From: an uncultured Oscillospiraceae bacterium
Lineage (GTDB): Bacteria; Bacillota; Clostridia; Oscillospirales; Oscillospiraceae
NCBI GenBank assembly: GCA_900751035.1
Contig: CAADSF010000375.1
Coordinates: 1 to 10,146, forward strand
DNA: 10,146 bases
Direction of reading: 5' to 3'
How positions within the stretch are numbered: position 1 is the stretch's first letter; each line of letters starts with the position of its first letter. A model generated the notes under the pieces. That model was not told the origin of the DNA, did not search any database, and saw nothing but the letters and a program-made list of their open reading frames with translations. Shown here one piece after another: positions 1 through 7,515 of the stretch. A program made the translations under genes and the position numbers.

Positions 1-1013
1 AACTCCGGCATTGTGAGACCGTACTCGTCCAGCGCGGCGTTGATCCGCTCGCGCAGCGCACCAGAGAGTGCCATGAGGTGCTCGTCGATCTCCAGAATGT
101 TAATCGCATTTTCCTTGATCGTCTGCGCGAGGTAGCTCTTGACCTGTGTCATGACCATCGAGCGGAAGAAGCCCTTGCCGTTTCCGATGCCCAGCAGCTG
201 CTCCTGCCCAAGCCCGCCCGTCGTGCCGACGACCTTCAAAAGCAGCTTGCGCGAGTCGGTCACGCGGATATTAAATTCGCCCGACGCGCCGATCTCGATC
301 GGCAGGTGGGACGCAGGGTCAAACATCCGGACTTTGCTGTCCGTGCCCCATTTGACGCCCATCTGGGTGGCGAGGTTGATGAAATAGACCTCGGAATGGA
401 ACGTGCCCTCGGTGTCGGTCGGGAGCTTGTAGATCTTTTCCAGCAGCGGCAGCTGCTGCGTTTGCAGCGTGTAGCGTCCCGCACCAAACAGGTCGAGCGC
501 CTGCCCGTCGCGGAAGAAGACGGCCTCCTGGCTTTCGTGGACGATCAGCTGCGAGCCGAAGTTGAAATCCTCAATCGGGTGCTTCCAGACAAGCGTTTCG
601 TTGTCACCCTCGTATTTGATGATGCTGGCAAGACCGTCTTTTTTGATCTTCTCGGTCGCGACCCGCTCGGCCACGTCGTTCACGCAGTCGCAGACGGGGC
701 AGGTATAGGTCTGCGCGGCCTTATTCGTGCGCAGACGCACGCCGCACTGCGCACAGGAAAATTCTACGGTGTTGGACTGCTCCGCCATCGTGTTGATTGG
801 CTCATGGCAGACCGGGCAGAGCGCCTTCTCGCCCTTGGACTGGTCGAACACGACCATGTTCCCGCAGTGCGGGCACTCCCGCCCCGCCAGCTTGTCCGTG
901 CGAACGTCGATTGTATAGCCGCACGCACAGTCGATCTTCTTCCGCGCAAAGAACCCTGTCCGGGCCTCCGCGTATTTCCCACAGTTGGGACATTCGATGA
1001 CAAATTTGGACAT
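1..1013 (-). CDS. SPFH-domain (stomatin/prohibitin-like) protein with three N-terminal zinc ribbons, C-terminus beyond the window
   Basis: The frame is open from the ATG at 1013 to the window edge (337 codons, no stop). Residues 1-110 hold six cysteine pairs (C8/C11, C29/C31, C47/C50, C66/C69, C87/C90, C105/C108), which group into three zinc ribbons. From about residue 118 the sequence follows the bacterial SPFH family once annotated 'virion core protein' (COG4260, relatives of B. subtilis YdjI): a VWKHP...GSQLIVHESQEAVFF strand region, GAGRYTL, and a later FNIRVTD segment. Family members assemble on the inner face of the membrane as scaffolds; relatives I know carry the zinc ribbon at the C-terminus, so three N-terminal ribbons are unusual. 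Start choice is firm: GGGAG lies five bases upstream, inside the end of the preceding gene, whose TAA is two bases before this ATG, so translation is probably coupled. Its role beside TIR proteins is unknown; membrane stress sensing or scaffolding is inferred. Confidence 0.88.
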   Translation of the reverse strand, partial: MSKFVIECPNCGKYAEARTGFFARKKIDCACGYTIDVRTDKLAGRECPHCGNMVVFDQSKGEKALCPVCHEPINTMAEQSNTVEFSCAQCGVRLRTNKAAQTYTCPVCDCVNDVAERVATEKIKKDGLASIIKYEGDNETLVWKHPIEDFNFGSQLIVHESQEAVFFRDGQALDLFGAGRYTLQTQQLPLLEKIYKLPTDTEGTFHSEVYFINLATQMGVKWGTDSKVRMFDPASHLPIEIGASGEFNIRVTDSRKLLLKVVGTTGGLGQEQLLGIGNGKGFFRSMVMTQVKSYLAQTIKENAINILEIDEHLMALSGALRERINAALDEYGLTMPE

Positions 1014-1015
1014 GG

Positions 1016-1870
1016 TTACTCCCTCGCCTCCCAATCATACTCTTTAAACTCTATATCATAGGTGTTTTCTCGCAGCTTTGTTGTATAGACTACTATTTGT
1101 TCTTTGCCTTTTTCGTTGTATGCTTTTACTGCGGCAAGCACTTTTTTCTTATCCTCTGGTTCTATGCGCGGTCCCAGAAATACTTTTGATATGTAAGGAA
1201 AAACAATGTTTTTTCCACTGTATTCCTCTTTATTCATGTGGCAAATGCGCCATTCTTTTTCGTATTTCCAGCAAAATGGTTTTTCGGCAAAAGGTCCTTT
1301 GCAGTCGTCTAAATGTTTTCCATCTCCAAATTTTTTTCCGCTTATAATCTCGTCAACATCTATGAAATGCTCTGGCCTTTTTCGATATACCACCGGGAAG
1401 AGCATCTTTTTTGCTTCTTTGCTTGCCCTTTTTATATCATACTCCACACAGATACCTTTGTAGGAATTTGCATAATGTGCCCACATCAAATTGTTTTTAG
1501 GGTCTTCTGTAAAGCACTTTAATAAGGCTACATTCGAAAGAGCCGTGATGCACTCTTCAATCGTGGTAAAACTGTAATCCGTTTGGGCAATGCCCTCAAA
1601 AATATCATTTTGATTTCCATTTTTTGATAAGTAGAGGCTGTCTGTATCAAAAGAAAAAATACGTTCGTTGCTATCAGAATCGACGCGTTTTAGTCCAGTA
1701 TATCGATACAGGTTAAACGCAGCTTCTTTTTTAACTGTTTTCAGAAAATAAGTTGAAAATTCTTCAAAAATATCATCGCCAACAAGGGAGAAGCTCCCCG
1801 ATTTACACGTTTTCAATAATCGCTCCATTTTTTCATGGTACTTTGTGTAAATTGTTCTTTTAGAATTCAT
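1016..1870 (-). CDS. DUF2971 family protein
   Basis: This 284-aa protein has the DUF2971 signatures in the usual order: an LYRYTGL segment (54-60), a degenerate 'NDPFE'-like site NQNDIFEG (86-93), CFTEDPKNNLMWAHYANSYKG (119-139, with the typical MWAHYA), GICVEYD (139-145), and KPFCWKYEKEWRI (197-209), then VFLGPRI (230-236). The biochemical activity of the family is not established. Members occur often in accessory and defence-type gene neighbourhoods, which is context and not proof. No signal peptide or membrane helix is visible, so it should be cytosolic. The start has a strong GGTGAGG site five bases upstream. The gene begins 27 bases after the TIR-propeller gene and ends two bases before the SPFH start, so it belongs to the operon. 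Base composition is odd: a sampled line here is about one third GC, against about two thirds in the TIR halves of the neighbours, which suggests separate acquisition. Confidence 0.88.
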   Translation of the reverse strand: MNSKRTIYTKYHEKMERLLKTCKSGSFSLVGDDIFEEFSTYFLKTVKKEAAFNLYRYTGLKRVDSDSNERIFSFDTDSLYLSKNGNQNDIFEGIAQTDYSFTTIEECITALSNVALLKCFTEDPKNNLMWAHYANSYKGICVEYDIKRASKEAKKMLFPVVYRKRPEHFIDVDEIISGKKFGDGKHLDDCKGPFAEKPFCWKYEKEWRICHMNKEEYSGKNIVFPYISKVFLGPRIEPEDKKKVLAAVKAYNEKGKEQIVVYTTKLRENTYDIEFKEYDWEARE

Positions 1871-1897
1871 ACTTACCTCACCTATTCTCAGTTGAAT

Positions 1898-4729
1898 TTA
1901 GTTTGGAAGTTTAATACCCGTCCAGTCGGAAACGTTGCATTGACCATAATCATTCAGCCCAGCCGCAACCACGCTTCCGTCTGCTTTCAGACCGACTGTG
2001 TAGTGATACCCTGCGCTGATAGACACAATATTGGCCCAGTCAGAAATACTGCATTGGCCGTCCTCGTTATTGCCTGCGGCGACCACAGTTCCGTCTGACC
2101 GCAGTCCAATTGTGTGGTCGTATCCGGCACTGATTGCTACAATATCCGTCCAATCAGAAACATCGCATTGACCGTCTGTATTATTGCCGACAGCAACCAC
2201 AGTTCCGTCTGCCTTCAGTCCAATTGTGTGTTCGTATCCTGCGCTGATTGCCACAATATCCGTCCAATCAGAAACATCGCATTGACCGTATGTGTTATCC
2301 CCCGCAGCAAGCACAGTTCCATCTGCCTTCAGGCCGACCGTATACCAACCTCCCGCGCTGATCGCCACAATATCCGTCCAGCCGGAGACATCGCATTGAC
2401 CGAAGTTGTTATCTCCCACAGCAACTACAGTTCCATCTGCCTTCAGTGCAACCGTATGAACAATTCCTGCACTGATTGCTACTATATCAGTCCAATCGGA
2501 AACACCACATTGTCCGGACCTGTTACTCCCCGCAGTAATAACCGATCCATCTGCTTTCAGACCGACTGTATGTATTTCTCCGACACTGAGCGCTACAATA
2601 TCACTCCAATCGGATACATTACATTGACCATTCTCGTTATTGCCGACAGCGACCACGGTTCCGTCCGATTTCAACGCAGCAGTGTGCGAGCATCCCGTTG
2701 CCAAAGTTGCCCGCGCAGCTATGGTATCCCACATGGCCATGCTCCGCTCCCGCGCGTCTTGATAACCAGCGCTTTTGCCAAACGAAATAGCCGCCCGTGT
2801 CATATCTCCCGCTTGCAGAAACAGTTCAGCTTCGCAGTAGCTTTTTCTCTTGGTAGCATCCTTATAGTCTCCCAGCTCCACAAATGCCGCGATTGCACTG
2901 TCATAATCGCCGGCATCCAACAGCTTCTCTGCCTTGGAATAGTTCGAAGACGGAATGATGACCTTGGTAATAAGCAACACCGTTGCAATAATGACAACCG
3001 CCGCCGTAACGCCGATGAGTGTGAGCTTTTTAGCCTTTTCCGCCTTTTTCCGCGCCTTCTCCCCGGCGAGCCGCGTCGCTTCCTCCGCACGCTTTTTCTG
3101 CTCCGCGCACAGGCGGTCGAATTCCGCCTTGCGCTTCTGCTCCTCTTCCTGCTTTGCGAGGGCCTGCTTCTGCTTTTCGGCCAGCTTCGGCTCGGTTTCC
3201 TTCAGGAACGCGTGATACGCCTCCGTGATGCGCCGCTTTTCCGCAGCGGCCTCCTGCTCAGCGTTCTGTGCCTGCTGCTGCAGGGCATTTGTCAGACCGG
3301 TGCGCAGCGCCTCGCACTGCGCTTTTGTCTCGCCGGAGGCGAATTTCTCCGCGCGGGCGAAGCTCCGGTCGCCGTCCAGCCGCTGCATGGCCTGTTTCAG
3401 CGCGTCGCGGAAATATGCCGCCCGGTCAGCGCAATAGGCACGGTCATAGCGCAGCGCCGTCTGGATATCCAAAGCGCTGTAATGCTTCGGCACCTGATAG
3501 CGCCTCACACATTCGTCGATAAATGCCTGCTCCTCCGTACACGCCTCGGCGCTGCGCTTCGCCGGCGCAGCGGCGGCAATCTCTTCGCAGCGGCTCTGCA
3601 CATAGGCCTGCACGCTCGCCCTGCGCACCCCGGACAGGAACTTCCCCAAGTAAGCCGCGCCGCACTCCGCGTCCTGATTGAGAACCTGCTCGAAAAACTC
3701 GTCGGCTTTCTTCCATTCGCCGTCCTCCAGCGCCATATTGCCGCGCTTGAGCAGGGCCTGCACGTTGCCGCCGCCCTCGTTATGTACCACGACGGTCTCC
3801 TTGACCGTTTCTTTCGCAGTCTCCTGCGGCTTGCCCGCGTCGATCACCTTTTTGACGCCGCGAATCAGATCCTGCATGAAGCCGATCTTGCCCATGTCGT
3901 AGCTTTGCAGCACCGACAGCGCCTCCGGCAGGTCGTACGGGTCCATATCGCGGTAGCACGGCAGAAGCAGCTTGCTCCTATCCTTTTTCATCATGGACAG
4001 GAAGCGGCTCCATTCGTTCTTGACCCAGACGGCATTAAAATGCTCCGGCTTCGTGCCGATCACGACCATGACCTTCGCGGAGTTCAGCGCCGCAAAAATA
4101 TACGGCTCATATTCCGTGCCCGCCTTGTCCTCCAGCGTAATCCGCGCGAAGAATACGCGGTAGCCCTGCTCCGTCAGCTCATAATAGACCTCCTGCGCCA
4201 TCAGGCTGTCGCGCGTGCGCTGACCGTCCTCGCCGGTCTCCTTGTAGCAGAGGAACACGTCAAACGGCTGCTCATTCTGCGAGGTGGCAAGGATGCCACG
4301 CTGCACCTCGGCGATTTTCGCCGCGTCCTTCTGGTACTGGCGGCGGGTGATGCCGTCGGAATGCGCGACCGCAGCCAGATAGTCCACGTCCTCCAGAAAG
4401 CTGTCGAAGCTCGCGCGGTGGCACGTCGGCAGCCATTCATATGTTGCCGGGTCCTCCACATATTCAATACCGAACCGGCACAGCGCGCAGCACCAGTGCG
4501 CCTCAGCGTCGTTGTCGTCCTCGGCCACGATGCGCTCATACACGGCCAGCGCCTTGTCAAACTCACCGCTGCGCCGGAAGTGATTGCCGCGGTTAAACGC
4601 CGCCGCCCGCTGCTCGTCGTCCACCTTCGGCAGCGTCATCGTGCTGCCGCAGTATTCGCACGTCCCAAACGTCTTGTCGGCGGAAATCTCAATATCCCCG
4701 CCGCACATCTTACATTTAATAATCGCCAT
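1898..4729 (-). CDS. Zinc ribbon-TPR-TIR-coiled coil-TM-seven-blade RCC1/BLIP-II-like propeller protein (paralog 1)
   Basis: This 943-aa protein reads as a chain of domains. A zinc ribbon (C6, C9, C24, C27) is followed by a TPR-like helix pair (about 42-80) and a TIR domain (about 155-270): strand A is FDVFLCYKE, the candidate catalytic Glu is E208 in EYEPYIFAALNSAK, and NAVWVKNEW is the box-3-like end. E208 lines up with the NADase glutamate of SARM1 by the same spacing to the A-K/R pair. A second TPR (322-365), a conserved helical region (395-480) and a charged coiled coil (485-568, rich in K/E/A) lead to one membrane helix (569-592). The flank KARKKAEKAKK before it predicts the N-terminus in the cytosol and the C-terminus outside. 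After the helix come TPR/Sel1-like helices (594-675) and seven 38-residue repeats (679-943). AGGA seven bases before the ATG supports the start. NAD cleavage or TIR signalling is inferred. No cleavable signal peptide is seen. Confidence 0.87.
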   Translation of the reverse strand: MAIIKCKMCGGDIEISADKTFGTCEYCGSTMTLPKVDDEQRAAAFNRGNHFRRSGEFDKALAVYERIVAEDDNDAEAHWCCALCRFGIEYVEDPATYEWLPTCHRASFDSFLEDVDYLAAVAHSDGITRRQYQKDAAKIAEVQRGILATSQNEQPFDVFLCYKETGEDGQRTRDSLMAQEVYYELTEQGYRVFFARITLEDKAGTEYEPYIFAALNSAKVMVVIGTKPEHFNAVWVKNEWSRFLSMMKKDRSKLLLPCYRDMDPYDLPEALSVLQSYDMGKIGFMQDLIRGVKKVIDAGKPQETAKETVKETVVVHNEGGGNVQALLKRGNMALEDGEWKKADEFFEQVLNQDAECGAAYLGKFLSGVRRASVQAYVQSRCEEIAAAAPAKRSAEACTEEQAFIDECVRRYQVPKHYSALDIQTALRYDRAYCADRAAYFRDALKQAMQRLDGDRSFARAEKFASGETKAQCEALRTGLTNALQQQAQNAEQEAAAEKRRITEAYHAFLKETEPKLAEKQKQALAKQEEEQKRKAEFDRLCAEQKKRAEEATRLAGEKARKKAEKAKKLTLIGVTAAVVIIATVLLITKVIIPSSNYSKAEKLLDAGDYDSAIAAFVELGDYKDATKRKSYCEAELFLQAGDMTRAAISFGKSAGYQDARERSMAMWDTIAARATLATGCSHTAALKSDGTVVAVGNNENGQCNVSDWSDIVALSVGEIHTVGLKADGSVITAGSNRSGQCGVSDWTDIVAISAGIVHTVALKADGTVVAVGDNNFGQCDVSGWTDIVAISAGGWYTVGLKADGTVLAAGDNTYGQCDVSDWTDIVAISAGYEHTIGLKADGTVVAVGNNTDGQCDVSDWTDIVAISAGYDHTIGLRSDGTVVAAGNNEDGQCSISDWANIVSISAGYHYTVGLKADGSVVAAGLNDYGQCNVSDWTGIKLPN
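1901..2695 (-). repeat. Seven tandem 114-bp repeats coding for a seven-blade propeller (paralog 1)
   Basis: Units run 2695-2582, 2581-2468, 2467-2354, 2353-2240, 2239-2126, 2125-2012 and 2011-1901; the last is one codon short and ends the protein in GIKLPN. The consensus is G-x-x-H/Y-T-V/I-GLKADGTVVA-V/A-G-x-N-x-x-GQC-x-VSDWTDIVAISA. The length (38 residues), the number (seven) and the AxG-xx-H-x-xx-LK / VVAxGxNxxGQ pattern match the RCC1-like repeats of the seven-bladed beta-propeller BLIP-II more closely than the longer repeats of eukaryotic RCC1. Framework positions are almost constant. Variable residues sit at the two positions after the first G and around the N-x-x-GQ turn. The cysteine of GQC and the tryptophan of S-x-W are present in all seven units. 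Confidence 0.9.
4625..4729 (-). repeat. Zinc-ribbon coding patch nearly identical to 7385-7489
   Basis: The first 35 codons of the two propeller-bearing TIR genes differ by one amino acid only (A2 against P2), and the DNA differs at only scattered, mostly synonymous sites. The same region of the third TIR gene (9475-9579) is clearly more diverged (GGDLNVEENSQIAVCEYC). The identity here is much higher than in the coiled-coil segments of the same genes, which points to strong selection on the ribbon, recent duplication or gene conversion. Confidence 0.75.
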
Positions 4730-4750
4730 CTTCTCGTCCTTCTTTCTCTG

Positions 4751-7489
4751 TCAGTTGGGGAGTTTGATGTCCTTCCAGCCGGAGACGTTGCATTGACCGC
4801 TTTCGTTGTCGCCTACCGCAACAATGCTGCCGTCCGCTTTCAGACCGACGGTGTGATCCCATCCGGCGCTGATCGCCACGATATCTGCCCAATTGGAAAC
4901 ATCGCATCGACCATCATAGTTATAGCCCACAGCAACCACTGTTCCGTCCGCTTTCAGGCCAACCGTATAGGTTCCTCCAGCGCTGATCGCCACGATATCC
5001 CTCCAATCGGAAACGTCACATTGACTATCATAGTCATCGCCTACAGCAACTACGGTTCCATTCGCTTTCAGCCCAACGGTGTGAAAGCCGCCCGCACTGA
5101 TTGCCACAATATCCGTCCAGCTGGAAACATCACATTCACCATCATCGTTATAGCCTACTGCAACCACCGTTCCGTCCGCTTTCAAGCCAACTGTATGGTC
5201 GCCAGCGCTGATGGCTACGATATCCGTCCAATCCGAAACATTGCATCGCCCTCGATAATTATTGCCTACAGCAACCACAGTTCCGTCCGCTTTTAGACCA
5301 ACCGTGTGACTGGATCCTGCACTAATTGCCACGATATCCGTCCAGTCAGAGACATCGCACTGGCCGTCGTCGTTATTGCCAACGGCAACAACCGTTCCAT
5401 CTGCTTTCAGGCCGACAACATGCTCACTACCTGCTTCTACTGCGATGATATCACTCCAACCAGCGACATTGCACGGTTTTCCATCGCATTTTCCAGCCGC
5501 ACCGACTGTTCCATTCGTTTTTAGTACGATTGTATAGCCGCTTTCTGTCGCTGTGCTCGCTGCAAGCGTTTTCCGAACAGCTATAGTATCCCACAGAGCC
5601 ATACTCCGCTCCCGTGCATCCTGATAATTAGCAATCTCGCCAAACGAAATCGCAGCGTGTGCTGTATCGCCCTCTTGCAGGAACAGTTCAGCTTCGTAGT
5701 AGTTTTTTCTCTCGGCGGCATCCTTATAGTTTCCCGCTTTCTCAAACACAGCAATTGCACCATCGTAATCTCCGGCAGCCAGCAATTCTTCGGCCTTGGA
5801 ATAGTTCGAAGACGGAATGATGACTTTGGTGATGAGCAGCACCACTGCAATGACAGCCGTAGCCGCACCGAGCACGATCCTTGTAATTTTATCGGCCTTT
5901 GCAGCTGCTTTTTGCTGCGCCTGCGCTTCTTCCAGTCGCTGCGGGTGCTCCTTTTCCAGCTTTGCTTCTGCTTCAGTCAGGAATTTGCGGTATTCTGCCG
6001 TAAGTCTGGCTTTTTCTGCATCCTCGTGCTTTTGCGCGTCGGCGCGAAGCTTGTCCAGCGCAGATTGAATGCCGTCCGTAATCGTTTTTACCTCACGGGA
6101 AGCATACTTTTCCGCACGCATGAGGTCTTTGTCAGCGGCAAGCTGCGCCTGCGCTTCCTCTGTGCGCAGTGCGTAATAGTCCGCCGCGTTGCAATAGCTC
6201 AGATCAAATTCCAACATCTGACGGATCTCGTCCCCGCTCAGAATTCCATCCACTGCATATTTTCTTATACACGACGCAATAAAAGCCTCGTCCGCGTCAC
6301 AGGCATCCGCGTTCTTTTCGTCGGGAGCTTCGTCCTTCACTTCTTCAACAAACGCATCCGCATAGTCCTTTGCTGAGCGGCACTGTGCCCCGGACAGGAA
6401 CTTCCCCAGATACGCCGCGCCGCATTTCGCGTCCTGATTCAGGACCTGCTCGAAAAACTCATCGGCCTTGGCCCATTCGCCGTCTTCCAATGCCATCTGT
6501 CCGCGGTCGAGCAGCGCCTGTACATTGCTGCCGCCCTCGTTATGTACCACGACGGTTTCTTTGACCGCTTCCCTGGCGGCCTCCTGCGGCTTTGCCGTGT
6601 CGAGCACCTTTTTGACGCCCCGGATGAGGTCCTGAACGAAGCCAATCCTGCCCATATCCTGACTTTGCAGCATACTGAGCTCTTCCGGCATATCATACGG
6701 GTCCATATCGCGGTAGCAGGGGATGAGCAGGCGGCTGCGGTCGGTGCGCATGAGCGCAAGATACCGGCTCCACTCGTTCCTGACCCAGACGGCGTTCAGA
6801 TAGTCCGGCTTCGTGCCGACCACGACCATGACCTTCGCCGAATGCAGGGCGGCGAAGATATACGGCTCGTATTCCTGCCCAAGCTTGTCCTCCAGCGTGA
6901 TACGCGCAAAGAAGACCTTATAGCCCGCGTCGGTGAGCTGGTAATAAATATCCTGCGCCAGCGCGGAATCCTTTGTGCGTTTGCCGTTCTCGTCGGATTC
7001 CTTGTAGCAGATGAACACGTCGAACGGCGTTTCCTTCTGCGAGATCGCCAGAATGTCCTTTTGTAAGCCGGCGATGCGCTGCGCCTCCTTTTCGTACAGA
7101 CTCCGCGCCACGCCGTCGGAGTATTGCAGCGCGGCCTGATAGTCCACGTCGTTCAGAATGCTGTCAAAGCTCGCGCGGTGGCAGGTCGGGATGCGCTCGC
7201 CGGAGGCCGGGTCCTGCACATACTCGATGCCATACCGGCAGAGCAGCAGGTTCCAGTGCGCCTCCGCGTCCGCGTCGTTCTCGCCGACCAGCCGTTCGTA
7301 GAGCGCGGCGGCCTTGTCAAATTCACCGTTCCGCCGCAGATGCGTACCGCGGTTAAACAGGCTCAGCCGCTGCCCGTCGTCCGTCTTCGGCAGCGTCATC
7401 GTGCTGCCGCAGTATTCGCACGTGCCAAACGTCTTGTCCGCAGAGATCTCAATATCCCCGCCGCACATCTTGCATTTGATGATAGGCAT
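4751..7489 (-). CDS. Zinc ribbon-TPR-TIR-coiled coil-TM-seven-blade RCC1/BLIP-II-like propeller protein (paralog 2)
   Basis: This 912-aa protein has the same order of domains as its downstream neighbour: zinc ribbon (C6, C9, C24, C27), TPR (42-80), TIR (about 155-270, FDVFICYKE, candidate catalytic E208 in EYEPYIFAALHSAK, NAVWVRNEW), TPR (322-365), helical region (395-480), coiled coil (about 480-534, shorter than in paralog 1), one membrane helix (538-558), the shared IPSSNYSKAE linker with TPR/Sel1-like helices (559-640), and seven propeller repeats (649-912). Repeat 1 is degenerate and repeat 4 lacks one residue. The shorter coiled coil explains most of the length difference between the two. 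The predicted topology is N-in, C-out, with basic residues before the helix. AAGGAAG about eight bases before the ATG supports the start. The gene ends 21 bases before paralog 1 begins. A receptor-like role with TIR output is inferred; the domain calls are well supported. Confidence 0.87.
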   Translation of the reverse strand: MPIIKCKMCGGDIEISADKTFGTCEYCGSTMTLPKTDDGQRLSLFNRGTHLRRNGEFDKAAALYERLVGENDADAEAHWNLLLCRYGIEYVQDPASGERIPTCHRASFDSILNDVDYQAALQYSDGVARSLYEKEAQRIAGLQKDILAISQKETPFDVFICYKESDENGKRTKDSALAQDIYYQLTDAGYKVFFARITLEDKLGQEYEPYIFAALHSAKVMVVVGTKPDYLNAVWVRNEWSRYLALMRTDRSRLLIPCYRDMDPYDMPEELSMLQSQDMGRIGFVQDLIRGVKKVLDTAKPQEAAREAVKETVVVHNEGGSNVQALLDRGQMALEDGEWAKADEFFEQVLNQDAKCGAAYLGKFLSGAQCRSAKDYADAFVEEVKDEAPDEKNADACDADEAFIASCIRKYAVDGILSGDEIRQMLEFDLSYCNAADYYALRTEEAQAQLAADKDLMRAEKYASREVKTITDGIQSALDKLRADAQKHEDAEKARLTAEYRKFLTEAEAKLEKEHPQRLEEAQAQQKAAAKADKITRIVLGAATAVIAVVLLITKVIIPSSNYSKAEELLAAGDYDGAIAVFEKAGNYKDAAERKNYYEAELFLQEGDTAHAAISFGEIANYQDARERSMALWDTIAVRKTLAASTATESGYTIVLKTNGTVGAAGKCDGKPCNVAGWSDIIAVEAGSEHVVGLKADGTVVAVGNNDDGQCDVSDWTDIVAISAGSSHTVGLKADGTVVAVGNNYRGRCNVSDWTDIVAISAGDHTVGLKADGTVVAVGYNDDGECDVSSWTDIVAISAGGFHTVGLKANGTVVAVGDDYDSQCDVSDWRDIVAISAGGTYTVGLKADGTVVAVGYNYDGRCDVSNWADIVAISAGWDHTVGLKADGSIVAVGDNESGQCNVSGWKDIKLPN
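4754..5545 (-). repeat. Seven tandem ~114-bp repeats coding for a seven-blade propeller (paralog 2)
   Basis: Units run 5545-5432 (degenerate: TESGYTIVLKTNG start, KPC in place of GQC), 5431-5318, 5317-5204, 5203-5093 (one codon short: GDHT in place of GxxHT), 5092-4979, 4978-4865 and 4864-4754 (ends in DIKLPN). The consensus is the same as in paralog 1. All seven units keep the C and the W of the C-x-V-x-x-W segment even where nearby residues changed (GRC, GEC, SQC). The variable residues differ from those of paralog 1: NNDD, NNYR, YNDD, DDYD, YNYD and DNES at the turn. Confidence 0.9.
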
Positions 7490-7515
7490 ATATGCTCTTC
7501 CTTTCTCTTTTTTCT

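Noticed and set aside
78..1061. A 327-codon plus-strand frame at the left edge
   Set aside because: It is antisense to the SPFH gene, whose zinc-ribbon cysteines and SPFH segments are unmistakable; the plus-strand product has no recognisable domain.
1901..2695. Tandem repeats considered as a CRISPR array or minisatellite
   Set aside because: Units are 114 bp, in frame, with no short repeat/spacer alternation, and code for a clear propeller consensus.
2114..5296. A 1060-codon open frame on the plus strand, antisense to the propeller and TIR genes
   Set aside because: It mirrors the repeats and codon bias of the minus-strand genes, has no ribosome binding site at its start, and its translation (recurring NIRPIRNIALT-like units, then R/L-rich sequence) is the antisense shadow of the propeller and TIR coding.
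1898..7489. Cleavable N-terminal signal peptides on the propeller proteins
   Set aside because: Both begin with a soluble four-cysteine zinc ribbon; export of the propeller would depend on the internal membrane helix.
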